DNA of 64,000 bases from Vitellaria paradoxa (GCA_019916065.1 CM034234.1:12692520-12756519), one strand, 5' to 3'; shown: positions 1 to 11,610, counted from the first letter of the stretch. The notes: generated by a model from the sequence alone, not told the origin. Made by a program: numbers and translations.

Positions 1-185
1 AGAATCAGCGACCGCTTTAAGCGGTCGCTAATACGGTCGCTACAACCATATTAGCGACCGCTTAAAGCGGTCGCGCGAATTTTTTCATCGTCGATGCCTT
101 GCCACACGGGATTAGCGACAGACGTTTAAGCGACCGCCATAAGCGGTCGCTAATATGGTTGTAGCGACCGCTTCAAGCGGTCGCC
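1..185. repeat. Palindromic transposon-end-like repeat cluster
   Basis: Four near-identical 21-bp palindromes of the form GCGACCGC-nnnnn-GCGGTCGC lie at about 9-29, 54-74, 130-150 and 163-183. The first pair, with its spacer reading about CTACAACCATATTAGC, is an inverted copy of the second pair. Such clusters of short palindromes are typical of the subterminal regions of plant CACTA-type DNA transposons. No terminal inverted repeat or target duplication is visible because the window begins inside the structure, so the class is inferred and no coding sequence belongs to it. Confidence 0.55.
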
Positions 186-190
186 CGAGA

Positions 191-2499
191 TTTCCATTCG
201 CCAATTCCCCAATCTCTAGTAGTGATTGGATTTAGTTGACTTATTTAAATTAAGTTCGTTTGTTTATCATATTTTTGTTTAATTGTATTTGTTTTTTTTA
301 ATTAAAATTTAATTATTTTTGTTGATACAAAAAATATTCTGAACACATGGCATCATTCCCGAGTATGCCGAGCAAGTGAGAAGTCGTCCCCGAATTAATC
401 TTATTCTCGACCACATTAATTGGGCTCTACAGTATAAAATATAAACGCTGGTTTAATTATAATTATAAATACGATATTTTAATAAATTCAATTTATTTAT
501 TACAATATTAGTTAGGCAGGAAGTGACATTTAAGCACTCCTGAATAACACATCACACCTCCTACTCTAAAACCCACCACAAGCATTACATATTGAGTGGT
601 AAGTCTTAAATGTAAAGTTTATACGTGTATATATATAACAAAATATAATAATAATATTTTTCTAATCATTTTCACATTAGTTTATTCATTCTCTCAACCT
701 ATAAATAGTCTATACTGTGCATTACTATTATCAACTGAATTTATACTTTTCAACAATTATTCTCTCAAGGTTTATTCAGACTTTACCATCAAAGAACCTT
801 TGGTCAGAGACTTCCTTCAACCATTTTATTTGACATTCTTTTGTGAGTCCTTCAGGCGATCGAGTTTCGTTGACGTAATAGAAACACATGAAGGTATCTT
901 TTATCTCCGCACAATTTTTATTTGATAATTTTTAGACATATTATTCATACTTCAAAAAAAATTAAATTAAATACTTCAAAAAAAAAAAAAAACTTTAACT
1001 CATTTTAAAACGTCTCTAGGCATTCGATGGAGCCGAGTCACTCCGAGCGTGCAATCCAGGCCGTTTGTTCTACATCACCATCAAACCCCGAACGTGTGAC
1101 AAGTGACAACCCCCAAGGTGGAAGTTTTCCGTGGTTGGAAAGAGTTAAGACTCTTTAATTGTAAAGAAAGAGACCGTTGAATTAGTTTCCAAATAAATGT
1201 TTTTTTACCAGCTCATATGAGCTATAGGGTCGACCTTTGGCAACACCTCCAAAAAAAAATTGTCCAAAAAAAGGCTCTATTAATTATTATAATTAAGAGA
1301 GGGTAAATTTTTTTTTTAATCTAAATACTTTTTAAGGTCCAAAAAATAATTAATTCATCCAACTTGCTATAACCCTATTTATTGGCTTATTGGGTGGGAT
1401 CTTAATAAAACTTTTATTATTCATCCCTCACTCACGTCATTTTTACGGCTAATAGCTATCCCAATAATTAAAAAAAAAAAAAAAACTATACTCCTTTTTC
1501 ATCCTCTCAAAAGTATAAACTCTTTTGCAAACCTCCACTCTTACGGGTCCATATCCACAAATAGTAAGGGATCAATTTTTAGGACCATATCCACAAATAG
1601 TAAGGGACTACTTTTTAGGATTGGCCTTTGAGTCTCAGAAATCTTAAAACCGAATTTGATAAGTTAATTGAGTCGAGTTCAAAATTATTTAAACCATATA
1701 TGTTTATTAAATGAGTTTTATTTTTTTTATTTAAACTCAGCTTATTTATAAAGAAATTAAGTTTATTTTTTTATTTAATCTCGTTCAAACTTTTATTCTA
1801 ACCTTAAATTATTTGTGAATAGCTCTTTATTGACGATCTTTGGTGTAATAAAAAATATATCATAATTTTTCATAAATCACAAAAAAATAATCATAAAATC
1901 ATTGTAATTTTTTTCTTATATCTATATGTTTCAAATGTTATTGCTAACATAAAAAAAATGTTATATATATATATATATATATACACAATTACCAACTTAT
2001 ATAAATATAACATATCATTTTGAGATTTTTGATAAATCAAAAAATAATTACTGATATAAATACCATTCATCTAAAAAAATCAATGCAAAATCTTAGAATA
2101 AAAAATACATTACACGATCATATAAATATAATATAGTTAATTAATGCGTAAATATTTCAAAAATATATTGTTTAATTATATACATAAATATTAAAAGGGT
2201 TTGACCCTTTAATGAGTCGAGGGATGTTTCGATTGAGTTTGAAAAGAAAAACGTCAATTAGTTTTTTTTTTTTTTTTTTTTTTTTGAGTCTGGAAAGGGA
2301 AAAAATTAGTTTTTTAGTAACTAACATTTTATCTTTTTTGTTAATTTGATATTTTTGTCTTTTAAGATTTAAAAAAATTTAAAATGTAAGAAAATAAATT
2401 TAATTATTTTTAAAAAAATTCAAAAATAATTGATAGTTGAGTTATCAACTTTTTTATTTTTTTCACGAAAGAGTATCTTAGACTCGAGATATTTACTAA
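191..2499. other. AT-rich intergenic DNA
   Basis: No gene can be supported here. The 109-codon frame at 596-925 has unlikely composition and no recognisable family. The DNA is AT-rich with several long A or T runs and a short (TA)n tract near 1962-1982. Confidence 0.5.
1549..1620. repeat. Short tandem duplication of about 36 bp
   Basis: A block containing CCATATCCACAAATAGTAAG is present twice in a row, separated only by small differences, between about 1549 and 1620. It is non-coding. Confidence 0.6.
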
Positions 2500-2657
2500 G
2501 ACTCTATTTGGTGTGACAAAAAAATTCTTAAAACGGTAAAAAATTTTGAAAAATTCTAAAAATTATTCAATTTTTATCTCACTGTACGAATTATAAACTT
2601 ACAACTTATCTTACTTTATTTTATTTTATCTTATTTTTTATCACTCCAAACATACTC
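2500..2657. mobile_element. Tourist-like MITE (PIF/Harbinger type), 158 bp
   Basis: The element begins GACTCTATTTGGTGTGA and ends with the imperfect inverted complement TCACTCCAAACATACTC. It is flanked on both sides by the trinucleotide TAA (2497-2499 and 2658-2660), the target duplication expected for PIF/Harbinger MITEs. It has no coding capacity. Confidence 0.65.
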
Positions 2658-2882
2658 TAAATAAGTTTTTTTTTTTTTTTTCCTCATACTTCTCCTCTGG
2701 GCCTCCTTCTTATTTATTTATTTAAAAATTTAACTAATTTATTAAATGCCTTGTTCATACTTTGGGACAACCAAGTACTTAAAGGGCAAAGTCGTCATAA
2801 AAATAGGCAGCCACCCAACAGAAGAAAGTCTTCGTTCGCACGTACTCTTGAGTCTCATCTCATCCTTCATCAGTGCCCCCAA

Positions 2883-3353
2883 ATGGCTGAGAACACTGAA
2901 GAAATTCCGGCAGCCATATGCTCCATTCCCTGCGAAGATCCACCGCTTCCCACGGCGGCAGACGGCGGAGAGAATCCAACGAAGGAGGAAGAATCCGACA
3001 CGGATCGACGACAGCCGAAGAGGAGGAAAAACTGCCCCACTTCCCTCGACAAATTCGAAGCAATCAAGCAGTCCTCGGCCAAATCCAGCTTTTCCTTCAC
3101 CTTCGACACCAACTTTGTCACGACGCCAGAGTCGACCCCCAAATTTGGGTCCTTCAATTCGGCCGTGGCCGCGCCGGAAATTGTTCGGTGCCATCAGATT
3201 CCGGCGACAATCAAAAGAAAAGGTGAAGAAGATGAAGAGGAAGAAGAAGTAGACGACGAATATGATAAGGCTGAGGTAAGGGACGATAGGAGACAGGTTG
3301 TGGGTGTACTGAGCTCAGTAGATGGGGTTGAACTTGAAAGCAGGGTTGATTGA
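2883..3353 (+). CDS. Hypothetical acidic, probably nuclear protein (156 aa)
   Basis: I do not recognise this protein. The frame is open upstream but its first ATG is at 2883, which sets the start. The product begins MAENTEEIP and carries a basic cluster RRQPKRRK near residues 43-50 that could be a nuclear localisation signal. A conserved-looking segment around residues 58-90 contains SFSFTFDTNF and TPKFGSFN, and an acidic run of Glu/Asp lies near residues 118-130. There is no signal peptide or membrane segment. Its base composition is far more GC-rich than the surrounding DNA, as expected for a real plant exon. A (GA)n tract follows the stop. An overlapping ATG-started frame at 2746-3252 gives a Pro/Arg/Ser-rich product of low-complexity character, which I judged less likely. 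Confidence 0.55.
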   Translation: MAENTEEIPAAICSIPCEDPPLPTAADGGENPTKEEESDTDRRQPKRRKNCPTSLDKFEAIKQSSAKSSFSFTFDTNFVTTPESTPKFGSFNSAVAAPEIVRCHQIPATIKRKGEEDEEEEEVDDEYDKAEVRDDRRQVVGVLSSVDGVELESRVD

Positions 3354-3383
3354 AGAGTTGATCGGAAAGCAGTTAAGAGAGAG

Positions 3384-3385
<2 letters not shown>

Positions 3386-3418
<33 letters not shown>
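3386..3418. repeat. (GA)n microsatellite
   Basis: An uninterrupted run of AG dinucleotides about 33 bp long lies just downstream of the small gene's stop codon, probably in its 3' untranslated region. Confidence 0.85.
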
Positions 3419-3419
<1 letters not shown>

Positions 3420-3423
<4 letters not shown>

Positions 3424-6400
3424 GGGGCCATGGGGCCCATTTACATTTGTATGATAAGCTCTGAAAACAAGGTTAATAAACATATGCTTTTTAATTTTAC
3501 ATTTTGTGTTCACTGAATTTATAGGGCTTTTATGTGCATTTTTAATACAAGAGAAAATTCCTAAAAAATATTTTTTCGACTTAAGATTTTTATTTTAATG
3601 AATTAAAAATTTCAAATTTATAAAATTTTATAACAACCAAAATTATAACTGGTAAGTTCATGTATTGGGAATTTTTAAATTTTCAATCGACTAAAATATA
3701 AAATTTCAATTGAATATTTTTTAAAGGAATAAAACGTTTAATTGTTAAAGAATTAAAATTTGGCAGTTTTATTTATTTATTTATTTGATATTATGGGAAT
3801 AATATCAAATTTTTTTCTGTTTTGGAGGAAGGTTTTAAAAGAACTGACAGATTCCTTAATTCACGAACTCAAAAGCAAGATAAATATTTAAATGACTAAT
3901 AATAATAATTCTTATTATTATTAATTTGAATAAATTGAATAATAAAAATAAATAAAAAGAACATTTGGAAGTTTGTTGTATTAATTTTCAGTCAGAATTG
4001 GTGGCGTTTGATTGTCTTTAGTGAAAATATAAAAGAATTTACAATAATAAACAAAGAGATGGGTAGGTGTCAATGGAACCAAGTGGAAGGAGAAAGGGGC
4101 TGAAGTGATCTTTCAACCACAGCAGCTGAAGTGTTGGAGGTAACGATAAAATTTTATTGAAAGTATAATTTAACGGTTATATGATGATAAAAATTTCCCT
4201 ATTAACATCAGCATACTTAGGGTCTATTTGGTCATATCAAATTTTATTAAAATTCATAAATTTTAACTAATTTTTGTATTTTTTTTCAATCAAAAATTTT
4301 CACCTATCACCTTTATGTCACATCTTTTCACTTTTATTGTACTTTTTCATTCATTTTTTATCTACCAAACACCCCCTTAACTATTAAAGTTGAAAAAGGA
4401 ATTCACCTCTATTGGGCGGGGGAGTTCAATTGATTGATTGATTAATTGTCTTTAACCAAAGTAAATTCCACAATTAACCGTGTAAGTAGGAGATGCATGG
4501 GCCCCACATGGTTGCTGCTACAAATGAAAAAGGAAAAGCGCGTTTCATTTATTAAAAATCATTCAAAGTTTTAAAAATATTTAAAATTTTTAAAAATTAT
4601 TTATTTTTTATTTTTTTATACTATTTACGAACTCATAAATTATTTTATTTTATTTTATTTTTTTTACTGTAAACGCACCTTAAATAATTAAAGCAGCAAT
4701 TGCAATAATTAGAAGAGTTTTGAATTAGTAAGTTCATCTCTTAGGAATTTTTTCAATTGGGAGAGGGTGGAATTTTTGCATGAACCACCTCTCTGTAACT
4801 GTCTTTTTAACTATTTAAATATTTATATGTTAGATGGAGAAAGTAATATCTTTGTATGGAGTTGCCTTTTAAAATAAATTGAATTATAAAATAAATTAAT
4901 TATTTAACATTCATATTACATTTAATATGTGTTTTAAATTCTATTATATTTAAATATAAATATAAATTATAAATTTTATGAAAACTACAAGAAATAATTA
5001 CAAAATAAAATCGTTTTGGTCACGGTGTAGCTCAACGAATAAGCATAGCACTTGTGCTATATTTCTTGCTAAAATTTCATTGTATTATTTTTATTTAAAA
5101 AAATGACACTGACAACAGAAAAAGTTTTCGATATTGAGTTATTGCTTCACGTTGACTCGGGAGTCTTATAAATCATTTTCCATTGGTAAATCAAATGAAT
5201 ATTAACTATAGCTTTTAGTTACAAAACATACTTAAAACCTTCAAAGAAAGAAAATAACTTGTAGTCTAGGATAGTCTTACAAGTTAAAAAATATACATTA
5301 ACATTTTTACCCTCCCTCCTCAAACTGAAAAGGGTTTAAGGTTAATTTAAAAAAAAAAAAAGAGAAAAAGAACGTGATATATCAACTATTGAATTTTAAT
5401 TCAACAGTTTCAAACTTTAATGTCATCAACATTTCTTTCAATGTCAGTCCCAAATTCAATTTTTAAAACTCGTGGACAAAAACTTTAAACAGTTAAATAG
5501 GATAGAAATTCATAATAGATGCTAGATTCTAGCACTAGTAGGAATGAGAAGAAGAGTACCAATCATATATATTAAAAAGAAGGTACCTAAAATAGCAAAG
5601 AAAAGAAAAATGAGTGGCATGACTATATCCATTTTCTTCCCAGATCTCTGTCCCTCCTATTCTTGCTACTTTCTGATATATATATGTATATATATATAAG
5701 TTAATATTTTTCTTTGTTGTGAAAAAAAAAATGTTTCTTGTAATTTTTTGAGGAAATGGGAACATTCTGACCATTTTGAAGGGAAAAGGATAATTTTATT
5801 CCTTGATCATATGAATACGGATTTAATAACCTTTATCACCCTTTAAAACAAGTAAAATTTTATGTTTACTAATTAGTGAATGTAATTAAACTTATCATCA
5901 GTAGATATACCCACCTTCATTTTAGTTAAAATCTAATCAGTTGTATTATCAAACGTGATCATATTTGTATCTTTTTTAATAATGATATAATCCTAACATC
6001 AAATACTAAAATAGAAAAGTGATGTTACACTTGTTCAATTCAAATACAAAAATCACAGAGTCTATGGTGTCACTTGGTTTGTTTTTTTAATTTTTATTTT
6101 TTATTTTTTATTTTCTATTTTAAGCTCATTTTTTATTTTGTACTTTTGAAAACCAAAAAAAAAAAAAAATAACTCAAACGCATTTCATCATTTGTATTTT
6201 TAAAATTTATTTTAGAAAATAGAAAATGATTTTACAAATGAAATGAAAAATAACAGAAGTCATTTTGAGTGTTTTCAATTTAAACAAGGAAAGTAAGAAA
6301 CATAGAATTTTTTCTATTTTCTTATTTTGAGATTTTGAAAACATAAAATATATAAAACAAAAAAAAATAAAATAAAAAAATAAAAAAATAAACCAAATGC

Positions 6401-7063
6401 CATCAACATGTTTGGAATAATATGGCAAAAAGAGATTGATTATGATACCGAAATTGTTTCGAATACGGTATTAAAACAAAATTTGAACATTAAACCAACA
6501 TGTGAAGTTGTGAACTAATATAAATTGTTAGAAATATATATGTCTGAAAAAATGGTAATTTTTAGTAAAACCTGAAGCCTATATATATATATATATATAA
6601 CATAAAATGCATGGTGAATTCGATGTTATGGCAAAGATATAAATTCATTATATGGAAAGGAACACCATCCATTACTAATATTGGCAAATTGGAATATTTA
6701 TCAAATATAAAATCTTACAACATATATATAAATATATATAATATGTGTGTAATTAAGGAAAGAGACCAGCTCCAGGTACATTATCATACAAATTAAATTG
6801 TGACTGTACCAAGAAAAAGGAAAGAGAGCTAGGAAAAACTCTAAAGAAGACAAAAGGAAGGGAGAGATGGAAAGGATGACTCTTGTTTTAATATTTTTTT
6901 AGCCCATCACTTTTCCATTTTTACCCCCACATTCCCAATTATATACATATCTATCCTATTAAATACAGCCACATTAATCCTAGGCACCCCCATGCACATT
7001 CCCATATATATATATATATATATATCTTAAATGCAGCCACCACCCATGCATGGTGGATACAAT
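3420..7063. other. AT-rich intergenic DNA
   Basis: No gene is supported between the small acidic-protein gene and PI4K-gamma. The DNA is AT-rich with many A/T homopolymers, (TA)n tracts near 5677-5699, 6581-6598 and 7004-7024, and at least one MITE (4220-4376). The short frames here have repeat-like composition. The last few hundred bases must hold the 3' untranslated region of the minus-strand kinase gene. Confidence 0.5.
4220..4376. mobile_element. Tourist-like MITE (PIF/Harbinger type), 157 bp
   Basis: Imperfect terminal inverted repeats GGGTCTATTTGGTCA and TCTACCAAACACCCCC are flanked by TTA on both sides (4217-4219 and 4377-4379). Its size and target duplication match the element at 2500-2657, and both share the ...TTTGG / CCAAA... 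termini. Confidence 0.65.
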
Positions 7064-8824
7064 TTAATAGAACTCCCAACAGGTTCCCAGCCTCTCCTTC
7101 TTCTTCTTCTTCAAGCACTTTGTTCCCTCAAAAGCCTCTGGCAAGAGTCTCTCAAAACTCTCCAAGAACAACTCCCATTCCTCCTCGCTCATTTCCCCCA
7201 GTATTATCCCACCGCCGCTTTCGTGTTTGTGGTAATTATGTGATTCTAAGAATGTCATGCTCCGAATCAACCCTCCCCCAGTGCCACGGCCACCGCCTCC
7301 ATAGCCACCGCCACTGCCGCTGCTATCGTTGTCGTCGTTGCTATTGAAGATGACGTTGTCGTCGTTGCTATTGAAGATGACGTTGTCGTCGTCGTTGTGA
7401 GTGTTATTATTAGGAGAATCAAACGATCGAGTAACCGATGCTGCTGTTGAAACCCTTGGGATTCTAGGCGGCTTGCCTAGAGCAGAAGAGCCTTGTGAGA
7501 GAAGCTGTGGCGGAAGATCCGAACCCTGACTTGTGCCAAAGTCGTCTCCACCATCGCCTTCGTTGTCGAACTGAAACATTTCACTTTCTTGATCTCTTTC
7601 TTCTTCTTCAGATTGATTACAATTGTTAAAACTTTCATTCGATAAACTGCTCATCACGGTCTTCGCGTTCAAGCAAAGTCTTTCCAGCTCGCTCAAATTC
7701 TCATCTCGGCAGAACTCCCTCGTCATCATTTCACCTATATCGGCAAGACAAAGCCCAGCGGCTGCGGCTCGCTGCAAGAAGATGGTGCACAGAATGAGAA
7801 CACGAATAGAGGACTCCCTGATCGAGGGGACCTTAATCCTGAGAAGCTCCGCGTCTTTGAGCGGATTCAGATTGCGAATATACTCTGATTCGGACTCGGT
7901 GAACGGGACCGAGGCTTGAGGCCAATGCAGCCACTCGAAGTAGGGGTCGTCGAGCGACTCGGGGAGGCAGAGCCCGTGGTCTATCGGCACCAGCTCTGCC
8001 GCGCCGACGGCGTAATTTTCTCGCCCTTGCTTTACCAGCATGTTCCCGGCGTGCCTGTCGAGGTTCAGCAGCCTGACATCGAGTATCCCGATGGAATGGA
8101 TTGAGGAGACGGAGAAGCCCGAAGGCCCCAAATCCCCTGCGTCGAAATCGTGCTCCACGAATCGCTGGAGGGAGGCGAACTTGTAAGGCGGCGGCGGAGG
8201 AGGTTGTGATTCCGCTTCTGAATGATTCACGTGAAACGCGACGTGGGATATCTTGACTAGAGCCGTCGGAGGCACCCCGGAGAAGCCACCGTGGTCCAGG
8301 AGATACGCGGCCAATTCGCGGAGGCCCGTTTCGCCCGCGCGGATATTCATACCTGTAAAGCCTTTGGGATTATTGAAGGCCAGAGGCTCCTCATCAATGG
8401 GCTTGACGACGGCGATGGTATTATCATTCCGACCGCGTAAGAAGTAGGCACCACTCAGGCCGGTCGAGACCGGGACAGGAACAGCGCCGGAGGCCAGAGC
8501 AATGGCGACCTCGACCACGAGAGCTCGGGTCCGGGGGTCGCCGTTGCCGCCGGTGATCTCGATCCTTGGATTGCGATGGAAGTATTCCTCCTCCATGCTT
8601 GTGGCGAGGGGCAGGCACGGGGTGGAGGAGCTTCTGTGAATGTTGTTGTTGTTGTTGTTGGCTTCGAATAAGGCCTGTTTGAAGGAGTTGGGGAAGTTAT
8701 TGTTGGTGGTTTGGCTGCGCTGGGATATTGTGCATTCAAGGTGGGAGTACGATTGGAGTCTGCATCTGGGTGGTCTGGCAGAGGACTTGAATCCATGGCT
8801 TTGTTGATCGACAGCTACAGCCAT
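7064..8824 (-). CDS. PI4KG1: Phosphatidylinositol 4-kinase gamma (type II PI4K family), 586 aa
   Basis: This is a plant type II PI4K-gamma, a family placed in PI4P synthesis; some plant gamma members are reported to act as protein kinases instead, so the substrate is uncertain. The coding region is a single exon. I start at the ATG at 8824 (MAVAVDQ); the frame runs further upstream but without an ATG. The PI3/PI4-kinase catalytic domain covers about residues 115-390. It has the nucleotide-binding lysine in AVVKP (K141), the catalytic loop DRHAGN (256-261) and the metal-binding IDHG (281-284). No N-terminal ubiquitin-like domain is visible, unlike several gamma paralogues, which fits a gamma-1-like member. 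The C-terminal third is low complexity: an Asn/Asp stretch with two copies of DDNVIFNSN, a Gly-rich stretch and a final Lys run. DPE2 is the next gene, on the same strand. The family is certain; the subtype is inferred. Confidence 0.9.
   Translation of the reverse strand: MAVAVDQQSHGFKSSARPPRCRLQSYSHLECTISQRSQTTNNNFPNSFKQALFEANNNNNNIHRSSSTPCLPLATSMEEEYFHRNPRIEITGGNGDPRTRALVVEVAIALASGAVPVPVSTGLSGAYFLRGRNDNTIAVVKPIDEEPLAFNNPKGFTGMNIRAGETGLRELAAYLLDHGGFSGVPPTALVKISHVAFHVNHSEAESQPPPPPPYKFASLQRFVEHDFDAGDLGPSGFSVSSIHSIGILDVRLLNLDRHAGNMLVKQGRENYAVGAAELVPIDHGLCLPESLDDPYFEWLHWPQASVPFTESESEYIRNLNPLKDAELLRIKVPSIRESSIRVLILCTIFLQRAAAAGLCLADIGEMMTREFCRDENLSELERLCLNAKTVMSSLSNESFNNCNQSEEEERDQESEMFQFDNEGDGGDDFGTSQGSDLPPQLLSQGSSALGKPPRIPRVSTAASVTRSFDSPNNNTHNDDDNVIFNSNDDNVIFNSNDDNDSSGSGGGYGGGGRGTGGGLIRSMTFLESHNYHKHESGGGIILGEMSEEEWELFLESFERLLPEAFEGTKCLKKKKKERLGTCWEFY
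7336..7392. repeat. 27-bp tandem repeat inside PI4K-gamma coding region
   Basis: The unit GTTGCTATTGAAGATGACGT plus TGTCGTC occurs twice in tandem and encodes two copies of the Asn/Asp-rich peptide DDNVIFNSN. The unit length is a multiple of three, so copy-number changes keep the frame. Confidence 0.8.
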
Positions 8825-10395
8825 CTTAATGAATCTCTCACGCAAGTAAGCCTCTTTCCTTGATGATCATCATAAACCAATCATATTTTTTCACAATTTT
8901 GCATCTATCAGCCTCTGAACCCACTCTGCTAATCCTCCGATCTATACCCATTTTTGAAATACTGATCATTCCCTGCAAAAATATAACAAAGAAAAATTAA
9001 CATCGATTATTTGAAATATATATATATATATGCAGGGTGAACCAATAGTAAAGCCAGCAGTGGCCATGGCCCCTAGTTTTGATATTGTCTATGCACATAT
9101 ATAATGTATTTATTAAAAATTAATACGTCATTAACAGTGTAACCTCTCCTTGACAAATCAAAAGTCTCAAGATCTCACGGCCGTGGTCGTGGCCGGTCCA
9201 CTGCAGGCCAGTGAAAAATAAAAAGTTAAGATTTATTTATGTTTAATCAAATAGTTTTAATTTATTTTCATTAAATTTATTTTCAAAATAAAAATAAAAG
9301 TTTAAAAATTTTAATTAGAGCACAATTCATACAAAATGTCAAAGATCACGTGTCATTAAAGTACAAATAAATATCAACTATAAATTTTTTCACTGTAATT
9401 CCCGAACCAAGCCATGACCCCTTAGTTTTGATATTTTGTCTATACACATACAATGTATTTAATAAAAATTAATACTTCATTAATGGTGTGGCCTACCCTT
9501 GACAAATGAAAAGTCTCAAGTGCTCCACGTAAAAAATTTACTAAGCATATTTTTTCTAACACAAACCTAAAAATAGATTTTTTTTTTTATACTGTTAATC
9601 ATTACCTTTTCATATTTTTCTTTATACACTATTCTTCCCCTCATTTTTACCTTCTTTTACTTCAATATTCCCCCCTCTCTACTAATTATTTCTCTCATCT
9701 TTTCACATTTTTCCTTATGCACTCCATCTTTTTATAAAATGTTAGTGCTCCCTTTTTTTTTTTTTACCAATTTGGTTCTAATTGTTTCTCTTTTTTAAAA
9801 TTTTTTTATTCATCTAATTAAATAAAACGTTATATCAAACTCAATACACATTAAAATTTTTATTAAAACTTTTTGGCTGTTTAATTGTTTCTCTTTTTTA
9901 AAAAGATTTTTATTCATGTGATTAAACAAATCATTCCACTAAACTTAAATGCACATCAATATTTTTACTAAATATTTTTTGGCCTCCTCTCATAAAATCC
10001 TAGTTTCGTCTTGGATATATAATATATATAAAATGCAAATCACACTGTTTATAAATTCCAACCTTTTAGTCCCTCGTTCCTCCGCTTAGAGATCGCCAAT
10101 GTACTGCAAGAAACCAACAAATTAATCTCAATTTAAATTACTTTTACAGTTATACCATAAAAAATGGTGTTCATAGATAGATACATGCATATATATATAT
10201 GAAGAGAGGGGGAGGCGAAGACGTACCCTGAACACTGCTGAGGCATTCAGGAAGACGGATAGCAAACGGAAGACCGTAAGAGAGAGAGAGAGGATGAATC
10301 CGTCAGCCGACGAGAAGTTCCTGTAAGAGACAAGCCTTCTCTCTCCTCCCCCTTTCCTGCTAATAAATTCTATGCACGGAGGGGTTTGCAAACCA
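8825..10395 (-). other. PI4K-gamma 5' leader with a probable 1.25-kb intron
   Basis: On the minus strand a strong acceptor (TTTTTGCAG then GGAATG) ends at 8973, upstream of the ATG at 8824. A good donor (CAGG then GTACGT) starts at 10226. Together they predict a leader intron of about 1254 bases and a first non-coding exon from about 10227 to near 10395. No coding frame of note lies in the intron; it holds a 110-bp direct duplication and AT-rich DNA. The transcription start was not identified. Confidence 0.5.
9050..9525. repeat. Diverged direct duplication (about 110 bp)
   Basis: The segment at about 9060-9175 (GCCATGGCCCCTAGTTTTGA onward through GACAAATCAAAAGTCTCAAG) recurs in diverged form at about 9412-9522. 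Both copies lie in the inferred leader intron of the kinase gene. They look like two remnants of one repeat family, which I cannot name. Confidence 0.6.
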
Positions 10396-10529
10396 CCAAT
10401 CTTCCCCTCTTTATTCGAACCAAATCTCTCTATCTCTTTCCTTTTTTTGGTTTGCTCGACGAAAGAAACTGTTTGACTCTACGAATTCTTCGGAAAACCG
10501 TTTCTTTTTTTTCCTATTTTTCGAAGCTT

Positions 10530-10566
10530 TTACCTTTCAAAATATATATATATATATATATATATT
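10530..10566. repeat. (TA)n microsatellite
   Basis: A run of TA dinucleotides lies upstream of the inferred first exon of PI4K-gamma. Confidence 0.7.
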
Positions 10567-11054
10567 TTTAGAAGCTTTTCATTTCACAACCAACCCAACA
10601 TTTTGGAGCGATTTGGCTAAAGACGTCAACGAAAACGACAATTCCACGAATACGTCAGTCAGATATCTCCCCCCCCCCACCCCCCAAAAAAATCAGCTGA
10701 CGTCATCATTCCTAAAATCTGTTCATTTAAGTTGATTTATACCCTGGAGTCGTTTTTTTTTTTTTTAAAGGCATATTCAAGTTGAGTATGTTTTTTGGAA
10801 CAACATATTTAAGGTGGTTTAAACAATTAAAAAAATATCAGTCACTGAAATCGTCGTTCCTAAATACATATTTAAGTTAAGGAGATTGAATTTTTTCAAT
10901 CGTTTAAATTAACTTAAATGAGCAGATTTTAGAAATGATGATGTTAGCAGATAATTTATTTAGAAAAAAAAAATCTGATCAACTTATTTATGAAATCATT
11001 ATTTTTAATTGCACTGGATATTCGGTTATGAATAATATATTCATCGTGAATATA

Positions 11055-11610
11055 TTTTCGAGAGTGATGACTTTAGCAATTGACTTATTCAAGAAAAATA
11101 AATTTTGACTTACTGATGAAATTATCGTTTCTAGTCGGTGTTTTTTGGCAAATCCCTCTAGCTTTTTGTCACCTAAGTTATTTGTGTAATTAACCCGGAA
11201 AAAAAATGTTACTGCATTTATCGGCACATATATGTTTGATGTAATATTGCATTAATACGTTGTGAAGAGTCAATTACTTCTGATACGTGTAAGTCTGCAG
11301 CCGCTATCCCGTACTGGGTGCGCACAGGGCGAAACACGCTCCAGGACCTGAACTGGCAACGGCCCTTGGAGAGTTAACCAGCCTAGGCAAGCCCTGGCTG
11401 ACTGGCACGACCGAGAGGAGGCCTTTAGGCTCCCGCCATTACAGCGATAACCCACCCCCCATGGGGTAGTCGAACCCGGAACCTCGAGAGGCCCAAGCTC
11501 TAAGGCGAGCCCGACTTCCACTCGGCCACCCCCGTGGGGGCAAAGAGTCAATTACTTCCTTCCATGTTTGGTTGCATTCAATATAAATAAGAATAAAACT
11601 AAAAAAAAAA
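11055..11610. repeat. Copy A of a segmental duplication (interrupted by SINE)
   Basis: About 11055-11280, continued after the SINE at about 11543-11610, matches about 12325-12630. Shared blocks include TTTTTGTCACCTAA, ATGTTACTGCATTTA, TTGATGTAATATTGCATTAA and TGTGAAG-GTCAATTACTT. Both copies run on into ATAAATAAGAATAAAA-like sequence. Confidence 0.8.
11281..11542 (-). mobile_element. tRNA-derived SINE, 262 bp
   Basis: Read on the minus strand, the element starts near 11542 and contains a tRNA-type internal promoter: an A box at 11518-11529 (GTGGCCGAGTGG) and a B box at 11465-11476 (GGTTCGACTACC). The head resembles a Leu/Ser-type tRNA. It is markedly GC-rich against its AT-rich surroundings. 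A perfect 16-bp target duplication, AAGAGTCAATTACTTC, flanks it at 11265-11280 and 11543-11558. No poly(A) or poly(T) tail is obvious; the 3' end reads ...ACTTACACGTATCA. The 93-codon frame inside is not a gene. Confidence 0.85.

Noticed and set aside
1..185. Regularly spaced repeats that could look like a CRISPR array
   Set aside because: The units are palindromic, unevenly spaced, arranged in inverted pairs, and the window is clearly plant nuclear DNA.
596..925. 109-codon frame as a possible gene
   Set aside because: Composition is that of AT-rich spacer, with no family match, no plausible promoter or splice context.
5028..5060. TAGCTCAACG sequence resembling a tRNA A box
   Set aside because: No matching B box at the right distance and no cloverleaf could be formed.
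11270..11551. 93-codon minus-strand frame
   Set aside because: It coincides with the GC-rich SINE and has no protein family character.
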